NCBI GenBank assembly: GCA_944324655.1
Contig: CALUXF010000003.1
Coordinates: forward strand, 41,028 to 105,027
DNA: 64,000 nucleotides
Direction: 5' to 3'
Source of the DNA: Candidatus Avelusimicrobium aviculae
GTDB taxonomy: Bacteria > Elusimicrobiota > Elusimicrobia > Elusimicrobiales > Elusimicrobiaceae
The notes under the pieces were generated by a model. The model did no database searches and had not been told where the DNA came from. It saw nothing but the letters and a program-made list of their open reading frames with translations. The first letter of the stretch is position 1, and the number at the start of each line of letters is the position of its first letter. Position numbers and translations under genes: made by a program. Below are positions 44,035 through 51,360 of the stretch, one piece after another.

Positions 44035-44379
44035 TTAATTGCTTTTAATGGCCACATCTACGCCGGCGGGCAAATCAAGCTTCATCAATTCGTCCACAGT
44101 TTTAGAGGTGGGGCTTTTTAGATCAATCAGTCTTTTGTGAATACGCATTTCAAACTGTTCTCTGCTTTTCTTGTCGGTATGGGGGGAGCGAAGCACCGTG
44201 TACTTCTTAATCCGAACCGGCAACAAAACAGGACCCGCCACGATGGCACCCGTTTTTTGGGCAGTTTCCACAATGCGGGAAACCGAGGTGTCCAACATGC
44301 GATGGTCATAAGAACGCAATTTAATGCGGATTCTTTCTTGGCTCAACACATGAGCTTTTTTATCTGTTTTTTCTGCCAT
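44035..44379 (-). CDS. rpsJ: 30S ribosomal protein S10
   Basis: A 114-residue S10 with a 15-residue charged N-terminal extension, then [20 protein letters not shown] and [20 protein letters not shown]. Head protein, also NusE. First gene of the S10-spc-alpha operon, with AAGGA before the start. Confidence 0.96.
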   Translation of the reverse strand: MAEKTDKKAHVLSQERIRIKLRSYDHRMLDTSVSRIVETAQKTGAIVAGPVLLPVRIKKYTVLRSPHTDKKSREQFEMRIHKRLIDLKSPTSKTVDELMKLDLPAGVDVAIKSN

Positions 44380-44425
44380 TTTGTTTTCCTTAAAACAACT
44401 TTTGTAAAAAAATTATACGACAGAA

Positions 44426-44469
44426 AATCCTTCCCCGGTTCGTCTCCTACGACGAGCCGGTAAGGAATT
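44426..44469 (-). promoter_or_regulatory. S10-operon leader hairpin
   Basis: On the minus strand AATTCCTT-A-CCGG-C-TCGTC pairs with GACGA-A-CCGG-GG-AAGGATT around a six-base loop. It lies in the 5' leader about 45-90 nt before rpsJ. Such a structure could be an L4 target or attenuator by analogy with E. coli; no T run follows. Confidence 0.5.
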
Positions 44470-44501
44470 TTGCTGCCATGCTTCTAAATTCGGTACTCTT
44501 T

Positions 44502-44510
44502 ATTATACCA
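44502..44510 (-). promoter_or_regulatory. Probable S10-operon promoter (extended -10)
   Basis: TGGTATAAT on the minus strand is a perfect extended -10 (TGnTATAAT) about 120 nt before rpsJ; the -35 region is not recognisable. A second TATAAT sits closer to the gene at about 44412-44417. Confidence 0.5.
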
Positions 44511-44703
44511 AAAATAGGGGCGCTTGTGGGGGAATTTTACTAGCCGTTTTCACCGTTGGGCGTTCAAATCCGCCTCCTAAAATTCGCTTGTATATATTGT
44601 ATAATATCCCTATTGTATTGTAAAGAGTTTATCTTTTGGCATATTAAAAAGAGACAATAACCATGGAACAAGATCCATTATCTCAAACAATCTTAATGAA
44701 CAA

Positions 44704-45636
44704 ATGCAAAAAAACAACCAATTCTTGTGGATGGGCCTGTTTCTTTTGTTCACATTAGCCGCAATGGCTTTTATTTCCTCTATGGTACCCATGCTCCAGC
44801 TGCCGAGAGGATATTATTTTCTTTGGGTTTTTCTGGTATGCGTATGCGGCTTTGGCACCATTTACTTGTTCGCTTTACAAAGAAGCCTCTTGCCACCGGA
44901 CGCAAAATCCGCCCAGAAAATGATCCGTTACGGGCGCTGGGGCTGTTTCGGCGCGTTTCTAATGTCGGTTTTTCTCCTGCCAACAGGCATGTGGGGTTTC
45001 TGCTGCCTTTTTTGCTGGCTGATATTTATGGGGGAAGTACACCACTTTCATAATGTACTGAAGGCTTTTATTTCACCCGAAACCCGTTTGGCAAAAATCA
45101 TAAAATATCCTTTCCAACAAGCCTATGACTCATGGCAAATGCTGAAGTTTTTCTCCCTTTTTATAACCGCTTTATTATTATTTGGGATTTGGGTGGAATG
45201 GTCCTTATTACAAACCGCGCCACAGCACGTCACCACTCCGATGTCACAACAGGTGATGAGCTGGGTATTAATATTAACCCCTTTTTTTATTTTACTAAGC
45301 ATAGCCGCTTGGTTTACACGCCCATATGAAAACCCCTCCCTGCTGCAACAATGTTTAAGAATCTATTTGTTTATATGGGTAAAATATTGCCTGATACTCC
45401 TCTCTTTGCGGCAGTTTTTCTTTGAGTTTTCTTCTGTGATGCAGCATTTCCACCAGTCCAATTTGTGGTATTGGTGGCTTTCCCATCCAAACGAACCCTA
45501 TCCGCAGAATCTGTTGGCCTCCATAGAAGAAGCAAAAAAGCGTTCCCTGCCCAACAACAGCCAGAAAACCCGCCTCTGCACGCGCAGCCACAGGAGCAAT
45601 TCCCCAAAAAGGGAAACACCTCCCCTTTATATATGA
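44704..45636 (+). CDS. Multi-pass membrane protein with slippery heptamer near its 3' end
   Basis: A 310-codon ORF, family not recognised. It has about five to six hydrophobic segments (e.g. FLWMGLFLLFTLAAMAFI and FFSLFITALLLFGIWVEW) and a short soluble end. Codons 277-279 are GCA AAA AAG, i.e. the heptamer A AAA AAG at 45534-45540 in phase. Zero-frame translation then adds only 31 Ser/Arg/Pro-rich residues to TGA 45636, while a -1 shift enters the ankyrin ORF and yields about 393 residues. The start is uncertain: no Shine-Dalgarno, and ATG 44663 in another frame precedes an A7 run. Confidence 0.6.
   Translation: MQKNNQFLWMGLFLLFTLAAMAFISSMVPMLQLPRGYYFLWVFLVCVCGFGTIYLFALQRSLLPPDAKSAQKMIRYGRWGCFGAFLMSVFLLPTGMWGFCCLFCWLIFMGEVHHFHNVLKAFISPETRLAKIIKYPFQQAYDSWQMLKFFSLFITALLLFGIWVEWSLLQTAPQHVTTPMSQQVMSWVLILTPFFILLSIAAWFTRPYENPSLLQQCLRIYLFIWVKYCLILLSLRQFFFEFSSVMQHFHQSNLWYWWLSHPNEPYPQNLLASIEEAKKRSLPNNSQKTRLCTRSHRSNSPKRETPPLYI
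45534..45540 (+). promoter_or_regulatory. Candidate -1 ribosomal frameshift site A AAA AAG
   Basis: The heptamer lies in phase as GCA AAA AAG, the same arrangement as the E. coli dnaX site. A possible long-range stem TTCCCT/AGGGAA lies just downstream (about 45542 and 45609). No clear upstream Shine-Dalgarno stimulator is seen. An ordinary indel is the alternative. Confidence 0.45.
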
Positions 45637-45884
45637 TGGTGTTGTCCCAAGATTTAGATAAGGTAAAACAAGCGTTGCTAAACGGGGCGGACGTGAATGC
45701 TCCTTACCCTGAAAACGGCAATACTCCCCTGCACATAGCCGCCTTAAACGGTTATACGGAAATTGTAAAGTTATTATTGGCGCAACCTTATATAGATAAA
45801 AACATCAAAAATAAAGAAGGCAAAACCGCGTTGGATTTGGCAAAAGAGCGAAACAGAACCGAAGTATTCCATCTGCTGTCGTAA
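45540..45884 (+). CDS. Ankyrin-repeat domain, probably the frameshifted C-terminus of the membrane protein
   Basis: In the -1 frame after the heptamer: a Pro/Gln-rich linker of about 25 residues, then ankyrin repeats beginning GNTSPLYMMVLSQDLDKVKQ, then GNTPLHIAALNGYTEIVKLL and a third GKTALDLAKERNR. The first repeat starts before any ATG in this frame, which argues for fusion rather than a separate gene. A separate start at ATG 45633, overlapping the upstream TGA, would cut that repeat. The repeats would face the cytoplasm or periplasm as a protein-binding module. Confidence 0.65.
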   Translation, partial: AFPAQQQPENPPLHAQPQEQFPKKGNTSPLYMMVLSQDLDKVKQALLNGADVNAPYPENGNTPLHIAALNGYTEIVKLLLAQPYIDKNIKNKEGKTALDLAKERNRTEVFHLLS

Positions 45885-45905
45885 CTTTAATATTATGTTA
45901 AGATG

Positions 45906-45937
45906 CCAAAAGGCCCCGGGCATAACCCAGGGCCTTT
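45906..45937. terminator. Bidirectional terminator-like hairpin
   Basis: AAAGGCCC...GGGCCTTT stem with a 13-base loop between convergent genes (stops at 45884 + and 45991 -). The T runs are short, so efficiency is uncertain. Confidence 0.55.
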
Positions 45938-45990
45938 AGTTAAAAAGAACCGTTCCAAAAACAAGGAGTGGCCGTAAATAAAAAAGAGGT

Positions 45991-46749
45991 TTAAGGCAGA
46001 ATATTTTTCAGTTGCGCTTTAACTTCCCGCGTTTTTTGCTGGGGATTAAAGCCCCAAGTTAAATCCAACTGATAATCCGTTTTTCCTTCCAGCGGGGTTT
46101 CCCAGGCAATATCCCCTTTTAACACGTCCTTCCGTACAATGTTTTGAAAAGGCGTTCCCGCTTTTAAATATAAATAATAAGGTGCGGACTCAGTCTCTTC
46201 CTTCACGGTATAAGAACCTGGGATTAAAAGGGTATCTTCCAGCGCAGAAAAAGGCAGGTCTGTATGAATTTTTAATACGGACTGCCCTCCCCCCATAAAC
46301 CGGGCTACCAAACCAAACGTCTCCCGGCGCAAAGAACCTCTTATTTCCATATCCGAGGCGGAAAATGTATCCGGGTTTACCCCGGCCGTCCCCACCTGGG
46401 CCGCATATTGCTTTTCTTTTATCGCGCCGGAAGGCATATCAAACTCCCAGCGAAACGGCTTAAAACCCGGAGCGGCAAGGGTAACATAACGGGTGCCTTG
46501 GCCTAAATAAACGGCATATCCTTGTGTGGTTTTTTCCACGCCGCATCCGCCGATAGCGGACATCTGAAAATCCAATGAGGGTATTTGGCTCTCAACCAAA
46601 AGAAGCCCGCATTCTAGCCCGTTCATATCCAAACGGCTTTGGGATTCTTCCAGCGCGGCAATTTCTTGAACGGGAGAAACCTGAAATTCATATCCATGCA
46701 CCCCCCCTGCTGTTAAAAGCAGGGCGAAAACATACAGAATTTTTTTCAT
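45991..46749 (-). CDS. Secreted protein of unknown function
   Basis: A 252-residue protein with a clear signal peptide (MKKILYVFALLLTAGGVHG). The mature part is beta-rich; YVTLAAPGFKPFRWEFDMPS resembles a PEGA or carboxypeptidase-regulatory-like strand pattern, but the match is weak. Only a couple of cysteines are present, unlike its upstream neighbours. It follows the last cysteine-rich lipoprotein gene after 26 nt and is probably co-transcribed. Confidence 0.6.
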   Translation of the reverse strand: MKKILYVFALLLTAGGVHGYEFQVSPVQEIAALEESQSRLDMNGLECGLLLVESQIPSLDFQMSAIGGCGVEKTTQGYAVYLGQGTRYVTLAAPGFKPFRWEFDMPSGAIKEKQYAAQVGTAGVNPDTFSASDMEIRGSLRRETFGLVARFMGGGQSVLKIHTDLPFSALEDTLLIPGSYTVKEETESAPYYLYLKAGTPFQNIVRKDVLKGDIAWETPLEGKTDYQLDLTWGFNPQQKTREVKAQLKNILP

Positions 46750-46775
46750 ATTGGTTTCTCCCGTTCAGCTTTGGC

Positions 46776-47135
46776 TTATTTACCAAAATAGCTTTCCATG
46801 GGTTTGGGCTCCCCGATGCAAATGTTCTGTTCGCATTTAGGGGTAATTTCCACATAGCACATTTCACGCGTGCACGGAGCTATTTCGCACTCTTCGGCCC
46901 AAATTTTATTTACCTTTTCCGCCGCTTTGGTATTCACCGCCGCATAGCCGGCACAAGGGCAGCAGCCTTTTTTAACGGCTACGCAATCGGCATCCGTTTT
47001 GCAGGATTTATCCGCCTTGGCAATGGCTTTGGTGACGGCTTCCGGCGTTGCATTAATACCCACCGGTTTAGGAGCAGAGGCCGCGCAAGCCGCCAATAAA
47101 CCTGTTCCCATCAATAAAAAGAATACTTTTTTCAT
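46776..47135 (-). CDS. Cysteine-rich lipoprotein, copy 1 of tandem family
   Basis: A 119-residue lipoprotein (lipobox LAAC at residues 14-17). The mature part has ten cysteines: DKSCKTDADC, KKGCCPC, then AEEC, APC, MC, and the end KCEQNIC. GYAAVN and PMESYF are shared with copy 2. Even numbers of cysteines in an exported protein suggest five disulfides. Function not known; metal or ligand binding is only a guess. Fourth and last of the tandem set on the minus strand, 11 nt after copy 2. Confidence 0.72.
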   Translation of the reverse strand: MKKVFFLLMGTGLLAACAASAPKPVGINATPEAVTKAIAKADKSCKTDADCVAVKKGCCPCAGYAAVNTKAAEKVNKIWAEECEIAPCTREMCYVEITPKCEQNICIGEPKPMESYFGK

Positions 47136-47146
47136 AATATCTCTCC

Positions 47147-47503
47147 TTATCTGGCAAAGTAAGATTCTATCGGTTTAAGGGTACCGGTACAAACATTGTT
47201 TTTACACACGGGGTCAATTTCCACATAGCACATTTGCAAGGTGCAGGGAGCGGCGGCGCAAGCCGCGTTCCACTGGTTTTGCAAATCTGCCGCGGCGGAT
47301 TTGTTTACCGATTCATACCCCTGGCACAGGCAACAGCCTTTTTTAACGGCGGCGCAGTCCGCATCCGTTCTGCAAGACTTATCCGCTTTTTCTACCAATT
47401 GGGTATATTGCGCGGGGGAAATATTTTCTGTCACTTTTTTACTGGCTCCCGCGCAAGCACATACAAATAATACTGACCCTAACAAGACGATACTTTTTTT
47501 CAT
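47147..47503 (-). CDS. Cysteine-rich lipoprotein, copy 2 of tandem family
   Basis: A 118-residue lipoprotein. ATG 47503 is chosen because AGGTG lies 6 nt before it; the GTG at 47512 is inside that site. Lipobox VCAC. The ten mature cysteines match copy 1 in spacing: DKSCRTDADC, KKGCCLC, then AC, APC, MC and VCKNNVC. It is the closest paralogue of copy 1, sharing CYVEIDP and IESYF. Confidence 0.72.
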   Translation of the reverse strand: MKKSIVLLGSVLFVCACAGASKKVTENISPAQYTQLVEKADKSCRTDADCAAVKKGCCLCQGYESVNKSAAADLQNQWNAACAAAPCTLQMCYVEIDPVCKNNVCTGTLKPIESYFAR

Positions 47504-47512
47504 AATTTTCAC

Positions 47513-47836
47513 CTAATTCCCTGCTAATTTGCCCACACAGCGGTTATTTTGGCAGGAAACATCCAAATCCGTAAAGCACATTACCTGCAAGCACGGGGCG
47601 GAAGTACATTCCGCCACCCATTTGGCGCGCAACGCGGCCGCCGCGCGGCGGTTTACGGCCACTTTACCGTCACAGCGGCAGCAAGTGCGGTTAACGGCCA
47701 CACAATCTGCGTCTGTTTGACAGTCTCTGTTGGCTTCAATAATACCTTGGTAGGTATTGCTTTTGTCCGCCGAAGCACAACCAGCCAATAGCGCCCCAAA
47801 AAGAACCAACCCTACAAACAATACTCCTCTTTTCAT
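47513..47836 (-). CDS. Cysteine-rich lipoprotein, copy 3 of tandem family
   Basis: A 107-residue lipoprotein, lipobox LAGC. Ten mature cysteines in the family order: NRDCQTDADC, NRTCCRC, AEC, APC, MC, SCQNNRC. It lacks the ESYF end of copies 1 and 2. A CGGAG site precedes the start, and a TATAAT about 40 nt upstream (near 47871-47876) suggests its own promoter. Confidence 0.7.
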   Translation of the reverse strand: MKRGVLFVGLVLFGALLAGCASADKSNTYQGIIEANRDCQTDADCVAVNRTCCRCDGKVAVNRRAAAALRAKWVAECTSAPCLQVMCFTDLDVSCQNNRCVGKLAGN

Positions 47837-47883
47837 ATAAAATTCTCCGTTATATGTACAATTACGTCTATATTATATCAAAA

Positions 47884-48219
47884 TCAACGAATGCTTTCTG
47901 CGTTAGCCTGCTGTAAACGGCAGCGGCCGTTATCACACCAGGTTTTGATGTGGGATGTATCCGGCGTTTTTTCACAGCGGGTGTACCAATCCGCCTCCCG
48001 TATACGGTTTAAATCAGGCACTTCCATACGGTTTACCGCCGCATACCCCCACTGCGGATACCGGCAAGACAAAAGAACCGCCGTACAATCCGCGTCCGCC
48101 GTACAAGCTACATGTACTTTTTCAATATAATAAGCCATAGTGGCATTCATGTGTTTTTCCAAACTGCCGCCGCACCCCGCCAACATCACGGCGGCTATTA
48201 TCCAAAATCCGTGTTTCAT
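47884..48219 (-). CDS. Cysteine-rich lipoprotein, divergent copy 4
   Basis: A 111-residue lipoprotein, lipobox LAGC. It keeps the family start VACTADADCTAV and GYAAVN and the end WCDNGRC, but has lost the CCxC and APC...MC cysteines, leaving six. ATG 48219 has no Shine-Dalgarno; a TACAAT ends 7 nt before it, so the message may be leaderless. A longer frame to 48570 runs into fusA and is rejected. Confidence 0.65.
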   Translation of the reverse strand: MKHGFWIIAAVMLAGCGGSLEKHMNATMAYYIEKVHVACTADADCTAVLLSCRYPQWGYAAVNRMEVPDLNRIREADWYTRCEKTPDTSHIKTWCDNGRCRLQQANAESIR

Positions 48220-48311
48220 ATATTGTATTGTAACAAAATTTTGGCTAATATCCAGCTTTACTTTTTGTTTTTTACATACGTTTAAAAACAGTTTTTGACC
48301 CGATAAACCAA

Positions 48312-48344
48312 TAAAAACGGGGAGGTATTTACATACCTCCCCGT
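48312..48344 (-). terminator. Terminator after fusA
   Basis: A perfect 12-bp stem ACGGGGAGGTAT / ATACCTCCCCGT with a four-base loop, followed on the minus strand by TTTTTATT, 21 nt past the fusA stop. Confidence 0.9.
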
Positions 48345-48364
48345 AACAACTCAAACTGCTTTTA

Positions 48365-50467
48365 TTAGGCGGCCACTTTGTCAGCGGTTCTCTTCTCAAT
48401 AATGGCTTTGGCCACGTTTGCGGGAACTTCAGCATAGTGGCTGGGTTCCATGGTGAACGAAGCACGGCCCTGAGACAAAGAGCGCACCGTAGTAGCATAA
48501 CCGAACATCTCGGCCAGCGGCACTTCCGCGCGTACATAGCGCACGTTGCCGCGCACGCCCATTTCGCCAATTTGACCGCGGCGGGAGCTCAAGTCACCAA
48601 TAATATCCCCCAGGTTGGCTTCCGGAGCGACCACTTCCACTTTCATAATCGGTTCCAGAATAATAGGGGCGGCTTTCTTGGCGCCGTCTTTCAAGGCCAT
48701 GGAAGCGGCGATTTTAAAGGCCATTTCGGAGGAGTCTACTTCGTGGAAGGACCCGTCGAACACGGCTACTTTAATATCCACCAACGGATAACCGGCTATT
48801 GCGCCGTTATCCAACGCTTCACGGCAGCCTTTTTCAATGGCAGGAATATATTCTTTCGGAATGCGGCCCTGGGTGATTTCGTTAACGAATTCAAACCCTT
48901 TGCCTTTTTCCTGCGGTTCCAGGCGCAAGAACACGTGACCGTATTGACCACGTCCGCCGGACTGACGCACGAATTTGGTTTCCTGTTCCACCGTCTTGGT
49001 GATGGTTTCGCGGTAGGCTACCTGCGGGGCGCCTACATTGGCTTGCACGTTAAATTCACGTTTCATGCGGTCCACAATAATATCCAAGTGAAGTTCGCCC
49101 ATACCGGAAATTTCGGTCTGGCCGGTTTCTTCATTGGTGCGGACGCGGAAAGTTTGGTCTTCTTCCGCCAAGCGGGCCAACGCGTTGGACATTTTTTCTT
49201 CATCTTCCTTGGATTTCGGTTCTACCGCAATGGTGATAACCGGTTCAGGGAAGGTGATGCTTTCCAACACAATCGGATGATCAGGCGCGCAGATGGTTTG
49301 ACCCACGCGGGCGTTTTTAATAGCCACGGTGGCGGCGATTTCGCCGGCGCCCAATTCTTTTACTTCTTCGCGTTTATCGGCCATCATACGCATCATGCGG
49401 CCTACGCGTTCCGTGGCGTTTTTGCCGGGGAACAAGACCGTATCGCCCGCTTTCAGCGTACCGGAATAAATGCGGAAAAAGCTCAGTTTACCCACAAACG
49501 GATCCGTTTGAATTTTAAAGATAAGGCCGCAGAAAGGCTCTTTATTAGAGGCTTTGCGTTCTTCGGTATCACCGGTGTTGGGGTTGGTTCCTTTAATGGC
49601 GGGAACGTCTTCAGGAGAGGGAAGGTAATCGTTCACGCAGTCCAACAAGGGCTGTACGCCTTTGTTTTTGTAGGAAGAACCGCAAATAACCGGGAAGAAC
49701 TTACCCGTAAGCGTACCCTTGCGGATCGCTTTCTTGATTTCTTCTACGGAGAAATTCGTTTCGCCGTTTAAGTAACGTTCCATAATGGCTTCATCAAAAT
49801 CGGCGATTTTTTCAATCATTTCCGTATGGGCTTTTTCAGCGGCTTCTTTCAAATCCGCCGGGATTTCCACTTCATTAAAGGTAGCGCCGTTGTGGTCGCC
49901 GTCCCAAATGACGGCTTTCATCTTTACCAAATCCACAATGCCCACAAATTTGTCTTCAGCGCCTACCGGCAGCTGAATGGGGCAGGCGTTTCCGCCCAGT
50001 TTTTCTTTAATGGAATTGGCGGAGCGGATAAAATCGGCGCCGATGCGGTCCATCTTGTTGATGTAGGCGATGCGGGGTACGCCGTATTTATCAGCCTGGC
50101 GCCATACGGTTTCAGATTGAGGTTCCACACCCTGTACACCGTCAAAGCAGCACACGGCGCCGTCCAGAACGCGCAAAGAACGTTCCACTTCGGCGGTAAA
50201 GTCTACGTGGCCGGGGGTGTCAATGATGTTTAACTGACAGTCTTTCCATACGCAGTAGATGGCGGCGGAAGTGATCGTAATGCCTCTTTCACGTTCCTGT
50301 TCCATCCAGTCCGTCACGGAAGCGCCGTCATGCGTTTCCCCGATTTTGTGCACTTTACCGGTGTAGTAAAGAATTCTTTCAGAGGTGGTGGTTTTACCCG
50401 CGTCAATGTGCGCGATAATACCGATGTTTCTGATTTTGTTTAAAGGGTAAGTTTTAAATTCGGCCAT
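48365..50467 (-). CDS. fusA: Elongation factor G
   Basis: A 700-residue translocase GTPase: P-loop [21 protein letters not shown]3 DTPGHVDF, G4 NKMD, then domains II-V ending with [20 protein letters not shown]. Standard length. Follows rpsG after 13 nt and ends the rplJ-fusA operon with a strong terminator. No tuf gene follows. Confidence 0.98.
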   Translation of the reverse strand: MAEFKTYPLNKIRNIGIIAHIDAGKTTTSERILYYTGKVHKIGETHDGASVTDWMEQERERGITITSAAIYCVWKDCQLNIIDTPGHVDFTAEVERSLRVLDGAVCCFDGVQGVEPQSETVWRQADKYGVPRIAYINKMDRIGADFIRSANSIKEKLGGNACPIQLPVGAEDKFVGIVDLVKMKAVIWDGDHNGATFNEVEIPADLKEAAEKAHTEMIEKIADFDEAIMERYLNGETNFSVEEIKKAIRKGTLTGKFFPVICGSSYKNKGVQPLLDCVNDYLPSPEDVPAIKGTNPNTGDTEERKASNKEPFCGLIFKIQTDPFVGKLSFFRIYSGTLKAGDTVLFPGKNATERVGRMMRMMADKREEVKELGAGEIAATVAIKNARVGQTICAPDHPIVLESITFPEPVITIAVEPKSKEDEEKMSNALARLAEEDQTFRVRTNEETGQTEISGMGELHLDIIVDRMKREFNVQANVGAPQVAYRETITKTVEQETKFVRQSGGRGQYGHVFLRLEPQEKGKGFEFVNEITQGRIPKEYIPAIEKGCREALDNGAIAGYPLVDIKVAVFDGSFHEVDSSEMAFKIAASMALKDGAKKAAPIILEPIMKVEVVAPEANLGDIIGDLSSRRGQIGEMGVRGNVRYVRAEVPLAEMFGYATTVRSLSQGRASFTMEPSHYAEVPANVAKAIIEKRTADKVAA

Positions 50468-50480
50468 ATCTTATTCCCAA

Positions 50481-50960
50481 TTACCATTTAAAATGGGCAA
50501 AAGCGCGGTTGGCTTCGGCCATTTTATGCACGTCTTCTCTTTTCTTAAACGCGGTACCTTCTTTTTTGGAGCCCAAGATGATTTCTTCGGCCAGTTTTTC
50601 GGCCATCGGGCGGCCTTTGCGGCTTTGCGCGGCGCCAATTAACCAGCGCATAGCCAAAGAGGTGCTGCGAAGGGGTTTCACTTCCGTGGGAACCTGATAC
50701 GTGGCACCGCCCACGCGGCGGGCTTTTACTTCCACCAACGGGCGGACGTTTTCAATGCATTTGTTAAATACGTCCAAAGCGTTTTCTTTGGTTTTCTCGG
50801 CAATGATAGCCATGGCACCGTCCAAGATTTTCTCGGCGGTAGACGTCTTTCCTTCAAAATTTAATTTATTAATGAACCGGGAAACCAACACGGAATTGTA
50901 TTTAAAATCCGGTGCGGGTTGCGGTCTTCTGTCTCTGGGTCTTAAACCTTTTCTAGGCAT
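50481..50960 (-). CDS. rpsG: 30S ribosomal protein S7
   Basis: A 159-residue S7 with [40 protein letters not shown] and a C-terminal [10 protein letters not shown]. Nucleates the 30S head and contacts the E-site tRNA. Normal length. Confidence 0.97.
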   Translation of the reverse strand: MPRKGLRPRDRRPQPAPDFKYNSVLVSRFINKLNFEGKTSTAEKILDGAMAIIAEKTKENALDVFNKCIENVRPLVEVKARRVGGATYQVPTEVKPLRSTSLAMRWLIGAAQSRKGRPMAEKLAEEIILGSKKEGTAFKKREDVHKMAEANRAFAHFKW

Positions 50961-50979
50961 ATTCTTCTAACTCCTGAAA

Positions 50980-51360
50980 TTATTTACCGGCCTTGGGTCT
51001 CTTTACGCCGTAAAGAGATCTGCCCTGTTTTCTGTTTTCCACGCCGGACGCGTCCAACGCGCCGCGGATGATGTGATAACGCACACCCGGCAAGTCTTTC
51101 ACACGGCCGCCGCGCACGAGCACGATAGAGTGTTCCTGCAAGTTGTGGCCTTCTCCGGGAATATAAGCGGTGACTTCCATTTTAGAGGTCAGCTTCACGC
51201 GGGCAACCTTTCTTAAAGCAGAGTTAGGCTTTTTGGGGGTTGTGGTGTAAACACGGGTGCAAACGCCGCGTCTTTGCGGGCAAGCTTGCAACGCCGGGGA
51301 TTTCGTTCTGTGAATTTCTTTCGCCCGTCCGTATTTTACTAATTGGTTTACTGTTGGCAT
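50980..51360 (-). CDS. rpsL: 30S ribosomal protein S12
   Basis: A 126-residue S12 with the decoding loops [20 protein letters not shown] (the streptomycin-resistance lysine region) and [20 protein letters not shown]. Its ATG overlaps the rpoC stop in a TAATG junction, so it is translated directly after RNA polymerase. Confidence 0.98.
   Translation of the reverse strand: MPTVNQLVKYGRAKEIHRTKSPALQACPQRRGVCTRVYTTTPKKPNSALRKVARVKLTSKMEVTAYIPGEGHNLQEHSIVLVRGGRVKDLPGVRYHIIRGALDASGVENRKQGRSLYGVKRPKAGK

Larger units (their letters stand above)
44380..44703. other. 324-base intergenic region between rpsJ and the membrane/ankyrin gene
   Basis: Holds the rpsJ promoter and leader hairpin (listed separately), an inverted repeat GAATTTTA/TAAAATTC at 44532-44539 and 44578-44585, and a TATAAT at 44600-44605 on the plus strand that may serve the divergent gene. 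ATG 44663 begins a 32-codon frame discussed with the next gene. Nothing else is seen. Confidence 0.6.

Noticed and set aside
48437..49771. 444-codon open frame on the plus strand opposite fusA
   Set aside because: It is a shadow of the conserved fusA codons: it is rich in Phe, His and Gly, has no recognisable domain, and no ribosome-binding site or promoter.
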